From Bacteroidota bacterium (lineage in GTDB: Bacteria; Bacteroidota; Bacteroidia; Bacteroidales; UBA1556), in assembly GCA_003973505.1 (NCBI GenBank), contig QNXT01000216.1, forward strand, positions 1-7,155: a stretch of 7,155 bases of DNA, written 5' to 3'. Within the stretch, counting starts at the first letter, position 1. The number at the start of each line of letters is the position of its first letter. The position numbers were made by a program, and so were the translations under genes. Of the stretch, positions 1-6,425 are shown piece by piece. The notes beneath the pieces are model-generated. The model was not told where the DNA came from and searched no databases. It was given only the letters and a program-made list of their open reading frames with translations.

Positions 1-51
1 TCGAGTGGTATTTGGTGCAAAGATGGTTTGCTATTGACTTTTTTATATAAA

Positions 52-146
52 TTTCGATAATTAGCCCATATACTTCCCCAAATATACTCGAATTATCTCG
101 ATAGTCCATCGTAAATTTGAGTTGTATATGGGCTAATTATCTGAAA
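52..146. repeat. Nested imperfect inverted repeat (hairpin/cruciform-forming)
   Basis: The arms GATAATTAGCCCATATAC (56-73) and GTATATGGGCTAATTATC (124-141) are perfect 18-base reverse complements. The stem extends outward by four pairs (52-55 with 143-146) if T142 is bulged. Inside it, ACTCGAATT (86-94) pairs with AATTTGAGT (114-122) with a single G-T wobble, and CGAT (99-102) pairs with ATCG (108-111) around a five-base loop. The left side carries about 12 unpaired bases (74-85) flanked by the direct repeat ATATACT (68-74 and 82-88), as if a short duplication had broken the symmetry. Neither flank has a run of T on the transcribed strand, so it is not a classical intrinsic terminator. It could be a REP-like or MITE-like intergenic repeat, or a structured RNA; no transposase or clear target-site duplication is visible. 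The pairing is directly seen; the role is unknown. Confidence 0.8.
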
Positions 147-184
147 CTGTGAGCAAAGCTTACATCGAACTCAGGTTTTTAGGA

Positions 185-214
185 CTTGGTGCTTTATGTT
201 TTTTTCTACTTTTG
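185..214 (+). promoter_or_regulatory. Candidate Bacteroidota-type promoter for the small membrane protein gene
   Basis: TACTTTTG at 207-214 matches the Bacteroidota -7 consensus TAnnTTTG exactly. CTTG at 185-188 lies 18 bases upstream, close to the expected place of the weaker TTTG -33 element. The start codon at 234 is 19 bases past the -7 box, giving a short leader. In AT-rich DNA such a motif can arise by chance, so this is a prediction from consensus and position only. Confidence 0.4.
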
Positions 215-233
215 AAGACGATAAATTAGCATA

Positions 234-623
234 ATGGAAAAATTATTCAAAATAGAAGCCTACTTATTTTTTATTGCCATACTCTTGTATATGTTTACAA
301 TAAAGGTGGATTTGCCATATTTAATATACTTATTTTATTCGGTGTTTTTGTCTTTTTACTTCTTTCCGTTAAGAGTGTTTGCAAAGTATAAATTGGAAAA
401 AAAGCTTCCTTTGGTTTTATCAAGTTTTTCTATTTCATGGTTTTTGGTGTATGCCAATTTGGTGCATTATATCGGTGAGGTAAGTGTTTTACTGCAAGTG
501 TTTATGTTGATTATGAGTTTAGTCAACCTGTTTTTTCTTTATTATTTCTATAAAAAGAAAAATGATGGTATGGCTTTGCACTTATTGGCTTTTGCTTTTA
601 TTCCTATGATATTATATGGGTAG
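234..623 (+). CDS. Small five-helix membrane protein of unknown function
   Basis: I do not recognise a family for this 129-residue protein. It is strongly hydrophobic, with five likely membrane helices at about residues 8-24, 28-45, 59-77, 83-105 and 113-128. Basic clusters lie in the second loop (about 46-58, rich in Lys and Arg) and the fourth loop (YKKKN, 106-110). By the positive-inside rule this places the N-terminus and both basic loops in the cytoplasm and the C-terminus outside, so the topology is self-consistent. No catalytic motif, cysteine pair or signal peptidase site is visible. The start is constrained: an in-frame TAA lies at 222-224, and ATG 234 is the first start after it. 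A candidate promoter lies just upstream, and the next gene begins 49 bp downstream behind its own candidate -7 motif, so it may be a separate transcription unit. Its reality rests on length, topology and promoter context, not homology. Confidence 0.75.
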   Translation: MEKLFKIEAYLFFIAILLYMFTIKVDLPYLIYLFYSVFLSFYFFPLRVFAKYKLEKKLPLVLSSFSISWFLVYANLVHYIGEVSVLLQVFMLIMSLVNLFFLYYFYKKKNDGMALHLLAFAFIPMILYG

Positions 624-641
624 ATAAGTCCCATTTTTCCC

Positions 642-649
642 TACATTTG
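642..649 (+). promoter_or_regulatory. Candidate -7 promoter element ahead of the BatA/VWA gene
   Basis: TACATTTG matches the Bacteroidota -7 consensus TAnnTTTG and lies 23 bases before the ATG at 673, in the 49-bp gap after the small membrane protein gene. No good -33 TTTG is seen at the expected spacing. A weak five-pair stem (TTGCT 647-651 with AGCAA 661-665) overlaps it and may be chance. If functional, it would drive the BatA/VWA-parC-wbqC group. Confidence 0.3.
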
Positions 650-672
650 CTCTTCAAATTAGCAAGATAATA

Positions 673-2745
673 ATGCATTTTTATCATCCTGAATTTCTGT
701 ACGGTCTTTTTGCGATAGCAATTCCAATTATTATACACCTCTTTAATTTTAAGCGGTTTAAGAAAGTGTATTTTACGAATGTTCGTTTCTTACGAAATGT
801 GCAGCAACAAAGTAAGCGACATTCGCAGTGGCGTCATCTTTTGGTTTTGTTGCTTCGTGTTTTGGTGGTTGCTTTTATTGTTTTGGCTTTTGCTCGCCCA
901 TATTTGCCTGTAAAAGGAAACAGAAATACAGATCAATCTTTGATAAATAATGTGACTGTTTTTCTTGATAATTCCTTTAGTATGCAAGCGGAATCAGCTG
1001 AGGGAAACCTGCTGGAGGAAGGACGGAAAAAGGCACGTGAAATTGTAATGGCTTATAATCCAACAGATAATTTTAGGCTGTTACTCAATAACCCGATTCC
1101 CGAATCGAACCGCTTTTTGAATCGTGATGCTTTTCTCGAACTTTTGGACGAAGTGCATATCGAACCTTCTTCAATTCCATTTTCAAGTGTGCTAAATCGT
1201 GTTTCTAATTTCGATTTGCAAGGGCGTCAGTCCAATCAGGAAGTGTACTTAGTTTCTGACTTTCAAAAATCGCAAGCAGATATGAATCATTGGTCAGTCG
1301 ATACTACGCTTCAAATCAATTTGATTCCTTTGTCATCGGCCTCGCAGGATAATATTTTTATCGATTCTTGTTGGTTCGAAACGCCCGTTCTTCAAGCTAA
1401 AAAAACACTTGTGTTGAATTACAGAATTAAAAATTTGTCTGATCAAGTTGTGGAAAAATTGCCCATTAGTTTAACGGTTTCAGCTAAGCAAAAGGCCATT
1501 GCCAGTGTCGATTTGAAAGCTTTTGAAGAGCGAAATGAGAAGCTGGTTTTTCAAATGGATACTGCGGGCGTGTTTCATGCAAAAATTGCCATTCGAGATT
1601 ATCCTATTACATACGACGATCAGTTTTACTTTGGTTTTACAATCGTTAAGCAAATACGTGTGTTGAGTATTCAGGGAGCCGATTATGCCAATGCTGTTTC
1701 ATTGTTTTATAAGGGAGATTCCCTATTCGATTTTGTAGAGCAACCAGTGAATCGAGTAAATTATTCTTCTTTGAAAAGCTTTAATGTAATTATTTTGAAT
1801 GGGATAAAGCAGTATTCTTCGGGGCTATTAATGGAGTTGCAAAAAGTGAGTCGTCAGAATGTAAGTATTGTTATTATTCCTTCCCTTGCGATAGGTAGCG
1901 GTGATGTACGAAGTTTACAAAAGGCATTTAAGATGGATGCTTTTCTGACGGTCGATACTGCGAAAGCAAGTCTGCGTTGGATGGATATTGAAAGTGAGGA
2001 GTTTAATGATGTTTTTGATGTTGAGGGTGGTCAGTTTCGCCTTGCCGACAATGTGGATATGCCTTTTTTTAATAAACATTGGGTATTGCAAACTTGGAAT
2101 CAATCGCGTGCTTTAGATTTGATAAAGTTTGATAATGGGAATAGTTTTCTTCGAAAATATCATTTTCAACAATCGGTAATTTATTTATTTACAGCACCTT
2201 TTACAAATGGAGCATCGAATATAAGCTCACATGCATTATTTGTGCCTATTATGTATAATGTGGCGATGCAATCAAAACAGCAATCGAATTTATATTATAC
2301 ACTTGGTCAAGAAAATAGCATTAGTCTTATGACTACTACCAATGATGATAATGATGCCGTGTATTATGTTAAAGCTGTGGAAGGCAATTTTCAATTTATA
2401 CCAGCCATAAATCGTAGAGGAGCCAATCCGAGCATTATTATTGATGCCAATGCAATTACTGATGCGGGTAACTATTCGATACTAAAATCGGGTCGTGAAA
2501 TTCAATCTGCTGCCTTCAATTATTCTCGCATCGAGTCTGATTTACACTCCTATCATACGAATGAGCTCAAACAGATAGTAAAGAATATGGGGGTAAATAA
2601 TATTAACATTCTAAGTTCAGAAAATGCTCCAATTACCACAGTAGTAAAGGATTTGCATAGTGGCGTGCAATTGTGGAAACTATTTTTAAGTTTAGCGGTA
2701 TTGCTCTTGATAATTGAATTATTTTTGCTACGCTTTATGAAGTGA
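673..2745 (+). CDS. BatA-domain / von Willebrand factor A membrane protein
   Basis: This 690-residue protein starts with the BatA-type N-terminal domain (PF07584-like): a helix at about 7-23, a basic loop with the segment NFKRFKKVYFTNVRFL, and a second helix at about 56-75 ending in FARP. A von Willebrand factor A-like domain follows, with the metal-site motif DxSxS at 99-103 (DNSFS) and a later strand ending in VSD (about 194-196). The middle (about 240-320) looks like a beta-rich segment. Residues about 328-405 alternate strands and helices like the glutamine-amidotransferase-like fold of related proteins, but no catalytic triad is evident. A last helix at about 669-687 anchors the C-terminus. 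The expected topology puts the bulk between helices two and three outside the cytoplasm. Family members are common in Bacteroidota; their function is poorly defined, and only the MoxR-linked bat operons were tied to aerotolerance. No moxR or other bat gene is present here, so a batA symbol is not justified. It precedes parC by 27 bp and is probably co-transcribed with it. Confidence 0.93.
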   Translation: MHFYHPEFLYGLFAIAIPIIIHLFNFKRFKKVYFTNVRFLRNVQQQSKRHSQWRHLLVLLLRVLVVAFIVLAFARPYLPVKGNRNTDQSLINNVTVFLDNSFSMQAESAEGNLLEEGRKKAREIVMAYNPTDNFRLLLNNPIPESNRFLNRDAFLELLDEVHIEPSSIPFSSVLNRVSNFDLQGRQSNQEVYLVSDFQKSQADMNHWSVDTTLQINLIPLSSASQDNIFIDSCWFETPVLQAKKTLVLNYRIKNLSDQVVEKLPISLTVSAKQKAIASVDLKAFEERNEKLVFQMDTAGVFHAKIAIRDYPITYDDQFYFGFTIVKQIRVLSIQGADYANAVSLFYKGDSLFDFVEQPVNRVNYSSLKSFNVIILNGIKQYSSGLLMELQKVSRQNVSIVIIPSLAIGSGDVRSLQKAFKMDAFLTVDTAKASLRWMDIESEEFNDVFDVEGGQFRLADNVDMPFFNKHWVLQTWNQSRALDLIKFDNGNSFLRKYHFQQSVIYLFTAPFTNGASNISSHALFVPIMYNVAMQSKQQSNLYYTLGQENSISLMTTTNDDNDAVYYVKAVEGNFQFIPAINRRGANPSIIIDANAITDAGNYSILKSGREIQSAAFNYSRIESDLHSYHTNELKQIVKNMGVNNINILSSENAPITTVVKDLHSGVQLWKLFLSLAVLLLIIELFLLRFMK

Positions 2746-2772
2746 CAACATTGATTATTTTACAAGAAGTAA

Positions 2773-5760
2773 ATGGCAGAAGACCAAAATATACCAGAAG
2801 AAGAAATTGAGGATACTCCCCAAGAACAGGAAGCCGCTGATAGCAGTTTAGCGCAAACTATGACTTTGTCGGGTTTGTACGAAAACTGGTTTTTAGACTA
2901 TGCATCCTATGTAATTCTTGAGCGTGCTGTTCCTGATATTCGTGATGGTTTTAAACCTGTACAACGCCGTATTCTTCATGCAATGAAAGAAATGGATGAT
3001 GGTCGCTATAATAAAGTGGCGAATATCATTGGGCAAAGTATGAAATATCATCCCCATGGTGATGCTTCTATTGGTGATGCTTTGGTGCAATTGGGGCAAA
3101 AAGATTTACTGATTGATATGCAGGGTAACTGGGGAAATATTCTCACAGGCGACCGTGCTGCAGCACCTCGGTACATCGAAGCCCGATTAAGTAAATTTGC
3201 CTTAGAGGTGGTATTCAATCCAAAAACAACGGTTTGGCTTTCGTCTTATGATGGTCGAAATAGAGAGCCTGAGGCGTTACCTGTAAAGTTTCCCATGCTT
3301 TTGGCCATTGGTGTAGAAGGTATTGCAGTGGGCCTGGCTTCGAAAATACTTCCTCACAACTTTAATGAACTGTTGGATGCTTCCATTAGCTATTTGCGTG
3401 GTCGTAGTTTCGAATTATATCCTGATTTTGCCACAGGCGGTATGGCCGATGTGAGTCGTTATAATGATGGCTTGCGAGGAGGAAAAGTTCGCATTCGTGC
3501 GAAAATAGAAAAGCTGGATAAAAAGACACTCGTTATTCGGGAAATTCCTTTTTCTACCACAACTTCATCATTGATCGATTCTATTGTTTCGGCTAATGAT
3601 AAAGGTAAAATTAAGATAAAAAAGATTGAGGACAATACGGCTGCAGAGGTCGAAATTGTGATTCGTTTGGGAGCAGGTGTTTCTCCGGACCAAACCATTG
3701 ATGCGCTTTATGCTTTTACCAATTGCGAAGTGTCTATTTCGCCCAATTCTACGGTGATTAATGGTGATAAGCCCGCATTTTTGGGGATGAAAGAAATTCT
3801 CAAGCTTTCAACTGACCGTACTGTTGGACTTTTGAAGCTGGAGCTCGAGATTCATCGTGCCGAACTGCTCGAGCAATGGCATTTTGTATCTTTAGAAAAG
3901 ATTTTTATTCGTGAACGATTGTATCGCAAAATAGAAGAGTCGGAAAGTTTTGAAGAGTCGATAGATACTATTGACGAAGCATTAAATCCCTATAAAAAAC
4001 TATTTAAACGAGAAATTACTCGGGATGATATTCTACGTTTGACTGAAATTCGTATTAAACGTATTTCGAAATACAATGAGTTTAAGGCCGATGAACAATT
4101 GGCTTCATTGGAAGAGCAAATTGCTGAAGTAGAACATCATTTAGCCAATCTTGTTGATTTTGCAGTAGATTATTTTAAGCGAATTAAAAAGAAGTATGGT
4201 GCAGGTCGTGAACGAAAAACCGAACTTCGTAGTTTCGAAAATATTAATGCCGCAGCGGTTGCTGTTTCCAATGTGAAACTGTATGTAAATCGAGAGGAAG
4301 GTTTTATTGGTAAATCATTGAAAAAAGATGAGTTTGTTACCGAATGTTCAGATATTGATGATATTATTGTATTTCGTGAGGATGGTAGTTTTGTGGTAAC
4401 CAAGGTTGCCGATAAAACATTTGTGGGCAAAAATATTATTTACGTTGGGGTTCAAAAAGCGAATAATACTCGAACCATTTATAATGTAATATACCGAGAT
4501 GGTAAAGTGGGTAAAACCTATGTTAAACGATTTGCTGTAAAAGGAACCACTCGCGATAGGACTTATGATATTACCAAAGGAACGGAAGGTTCCAAAATTT
4601 TATACTTTAGTCACAATCCAAATGGAGAAGCTGAAATTGTAAGAGTGAAATTACGTCCACGTCCAAAATTGAAGAAATTAAATTTCGATTTTGACTTTAG
4701 TACTTTAGCTATTAAAGGGCGTGGTGCAGGAGGAAATACGCTAACAAAACACATGGTTAGTAAAATCACGCTTAAAGAAGATGGTTTGTCCACTTTGGGA
4801 GCACGTGATATTTGGTACGATGATACCGTTCGCCGATTAAATGGTCAAGAACGAGGTCGTTATTTGGGTGCTTTTGCCGCTGAGGATAAGATTCTTACAA
4901 TTATGCAATCAGGTCACTATCGTTTGAATGGTTTTGGCTTATCAACTCATTTTGATGAGGATATGATTCGGATTGAGAAATTTAATCCTGAGCGTATTTG
5001 GACTGCTATTTATTTTGATGGCGATTCGAAATATTACTATATAAAGCGATTTAAATTTGATGCCACCGAACGTAAAACATTATTTATTACTGAGCATCCT
5101 AAGTCGAAGTTGATTGCGATTACTGAAGATTATTTGCCTCGAATCGAATTGGTGTTTGACCCTAAAAAAGGACCAAAAAATCGTGAAACCGAAGTGGTTG
5201 AAGCGGAGTCTTTTATTGATGAGAAAAGTGTGAAAGCGAAGGGAAAACGCCTGAGTAGTTACGGCTTGAAAAAGATAAATATGCTGGAGCCTGCTCCTTA
5301 TGAAGAGGAAAAGGACGAGTTGGAGGACGAGGTGAAGGACAAGTTAGAGGACAAGGAAAAGGTTGAGGATAAGGACAAGGATAAGGACAAGGAAAAGGGC
5401 GAGGGCAAGGATGAGGAGAAAGGTAAAGTGGAGGATGTTTCGGATTCTTCTGAAAATGTGAAAACGGAGGAGCGTGAAGAGAAGTCGAAGCCTGATGAAG
5501 CGGGTGTAGAAACCAAAAAAGAGGAAGCAAATCCAAAGCCCAAAGCAAAGCCTAAATTAGTGGCAGTGGAGGAGGACTTGCCAGAAACAGCCGCATTGCC
5601 AATTATTGACGAGGTGCCTGTGATTGAGAAATCCGCGGAAGACAAACCCAAAAAGAAATCAAAACCCAAGAAGAAAGCGGGTGATAATAAAAAGGATGAT
5701 GATGTTGTGAAAGGGAGATTGGATGATGATCAACCACTTCAAATAGAATTGGACTTCTAA
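2773..5760 (+). CDS. parC: DNA topoisomerase IV subunit A (ParC), Bacteroidota type, with long charged tail
   Basis: This is the DNA breakage-reunion subunit of a type IIA topoisomerase, which works with ParE (not in this window) to decatenate and relax chromosomal DNA. After an acidic N-terminus (1-25), the winged-helix region carries QRR (64-66), YHPHGD (92-97) and the catalytic Arg133-Tyr134 in AAPRYIEARLSK. Tower and coiled-coil regions run to about 490, with a heptad-like helix at about 440-475. The C-terminal beta-pinwheel covers about 498-800. No QRRGGKG GyrA box is present, which favours topoisomerase IV over gyrase. The position matching the quinolone-contact serine (E. coli GyrA Ser83, ParC Ser80) is Ala98, while the matching acidic residue is kept as Asp102. 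Residues about 841-978 are low-complexity Lys/Glu/Asp, followed by an acidic-hydrophobic end (DDDQPLQIELDF). The tail makes the protein longer than the roughly 750 residues of E. coli ParC. AAGAAG at 2764-2769 is a weak ribosome-site candidate, set too close to ATG 2773 to be convincing. Some pipelines call this family gyrase/topoisomerase IV subunit A. Confidence 0.97.
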   Translation: MAEDQNIPEEEIEDTPQEQEAADSSLAQTMTLSGLYENWFLDYASYVILERAVPDIRDGFKPVQRRILHAMKEMDDGRYNKVANIIGQSMKYHPHGDASIGDALVQLGQKDLLIDMQGNWGNILTGDRAAAPRYIEARLSKFALEVVFNPKTTVWLSSYDGRNREPEALPVKFPMLLAIGVEGIAVGLASKILPHNFNELLDASISYLRGRSFELYPDFATGGMADVSRYNDGLRGGKVRIRAKIEKLDKKTLVIREIPFSTTTSSLIDSIVSANDKGKIKIKKIEDNTAAEVEIVIRLGAGVSPDQTIDALYAFTNCEVSISPNSTVINGDKPAFLGMKEILKLSTDRTVGLLKLELEIHRAELLEQWHFVSLEKIFIRERLYRKIEESESFEESIDTIDEALNPYKKLFKREITRDDILRLTEIRIKRISKYNEFKADEQLASLEEQIAEVEHHLANLVDFAVDYFKRIKKKYGAGRERKTELRSFENINAAAVAVSNVKLYVNREEGFIGKSLKKDEFVTECSDIDDIIVFREDGSFVVTKVADKTFVGKNIIYVGVQKANNTRTIYNVIYRDGKVGKTYVKRFAVKGTTRDRTYDITKGTEGSKILYFSHNPNGEAEIVRVKLRPRPKLKKLNFDFDFSTLAIKGRGAGGNTLTKHMVSKITLKEDGLSTLGARDIWYDDTVRRLNGQERGRYLGAFAAEDKILTIMQSGHYRLNGFGLSTHFDEDMIRIEKFNPERIWTAIYFDGDSKYYYIKRFKFDATERKTLFITEHPKSKLIAITEDYLPRIELVFDPKKGPKNRETEVVEAESFIDEKSVKAKGKRLSSYGLKKINMLEPAPYEEEKDELEDEVKDKLEDKEKVEDKDKDKDKEKGEGKDEEKGKVEDVSDSSENVKTEEREEKSKPDEAGVETKKEEANPKPKAKPKLVAVEEDLPETAALPIIDEVPVIEKSAEDKPKKKSKPKKKAGDNKKDDDVVKGRLDDDQPLQIELDF
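5365..5394 (+). repeat. Hexamer tandem repeat inside the parC tail
   Basis: Five consecutive six-base units of the pattern (A/G)AGGA(C/T/A) lie here: GAGGAT, AAGGAC, AAGGAT, AAGGAC, AAGGAA. They encode alternating Lys and acidic residues (ED KD KD KD KE). The repeat keeps frame because its unit is a multiple of three. It is the most regular part of a purine-rich stretch (about 5300-5440), and unit-number changes by slippage would lengthen or shorten the ParC tail without a frameshift. Confidence 0.8.
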
Positions 5761-5786
5761 GTTTTCTTTTTCAAACTATAGATTTC

Positions 5787-6416
5787 ATGAAAAATAAGCC
5801 CTTAATTTTAAGTACAGCGTATTTTCCGCCTATCGATTATTGGGTAAGTATCTCTCAGCATAGCAAAGTGCTTATTGAGGCTCACGAAAATTATCAAAAG
5901 CAGTCGTTTCGAAATCGTTGTCAAATAATGGGTCCCAATGGTGTGCAGAATTTAAATATACCGATTGCAAAAACAGGCAAGGCTAAAACTCCTATTCGTG
6001 AGGTGCAAATATTCGATGATCAGTTATGGCAAAAAATTCATTGGAAGTCAATAGAAACCGCCTATAATTGCTCTCCCTTCTTTTTATATTATGCAGATTA
6101 TTTCGAGGGCTTATTTACACAAAAACCAAAAGGCTTATTCGATTTCAATATGGATATTATGAATTCCATAATGGATATTTTGGAATTGGATCAAAAACTT
6201 GAAACAACGGATTCTTATATTAAAAACTATGATGATGCTGTTGATTTACGGAATGTAATTCATCCCAAAAGGGAAAGTATTTATACTGATAAACTTCGGA
6301 CAAACGAGTATATTCAGGTTTTCTCAGAACGGCATGGTTTTGCTCCAAACCTTAGTATTCTTGATCTTATTTTTAATTTAGGTCCCGAAGCACGCTTTTA
6401 TATTGATGCTATTTGA
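5787..6416 (+). CDS. WbqC-family protein
   Basis: This 209-residue protein matches the WbqC-like family (PF08889) from end to end. The N-terminal strand ends in STAYFPPIDYW (9-19), which replaces the more usual YLPPxxYF-type start of the family. Next come EAHENYQKQSFRNRC (31-45), the GPNG...LNIPI segment (49-60), the HWKSIETAYNCSPFF block (85-99), and a C-terminal block with PNLSILDLIFNLGPEA. No signal peptide or membrane helix is seen, so it should be cytoplasmic. The family is named after a gene of O-antigen clusters and is suspected to act on sugars or glycan precursors; I know of no firmly established reaction and do not assign one. No other polysaccharide gene is in view. It starts 26 bp after parC on the same strand and is probably read from the same transcript. 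It ends 9 bp from the convergent phosphodiesterase gene. Confidence 0.92.
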   Translation: MKNKPLILSTAYFPPIDYWVSISQHSKVLIEAHENYQKQSFRNRCQIMGPNGVQNLNIPIAKTGKAKTPIREVQIFDDQLWQKIHWKSIETAYNCSPFFLYYADYFEGLFTQKPKGLFDFNMDIMNSIMDILELDQKLETTDSYIKNYDDAVDLRNVIHPKRESIYTDKLRTNEYIQVFSERHGFAPNLSILDLIFNLGPEARFYIDAI

Positions 6417-6425
6417 TGATGGAAA

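Noticed and set aside
1..60. Open frame of 19 codons from the left edge to a TAA at 58-60, a possible end of an upstream gene
   Set aside because: Nineteen codons without a stop carry no statistical weight, the peptide matches nothing I recognise, and the other two forward frames are also open for 11 to 15 codons.
112..119. TAAATTTG, a perfect -7 promoter consensus inside the right half of the inverted repeat
   Set aside because: No TTTG or TTG lies at the right spacing upstream and it is 114 bases from the next start codon; the copy at 207-214 fits better.
673..2745. Reading the BatA/VWA protein as BatA of an aerotolerance bat operon
   Set aside because: No MoxR ATPase or other bat gene flanks it, and the architecture (about 690 residues with a long C-terminal part and terminal helix) differs from the roughly 330-residue BatA.
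2893..4793. Several minus-strand frames of 60-86 codons inside parC
   Set aside because: All are antisense to strongly conserved topoisomerase coding sequence and lack any independent support.
5213..5669. Two overlapping minus-strand reading frames (5213-5548 and 5298-5669), rich in Pro/Cys/Phe and in Ser/Phe
   Set aside because: They are the complement of the Lys/Glu/Asp repeat codons of the parC tail; their odd composition is a by-product of the purine-rich coding strand, with no start signals or family motifs.
2773..5760. Calling the topoisomerase gene gyrA
   Set aside because: No QRRGGKG-type GyrA box is found in the C-terminal domain, and the region after YHPHGD resembles Bacteroidota ParC.
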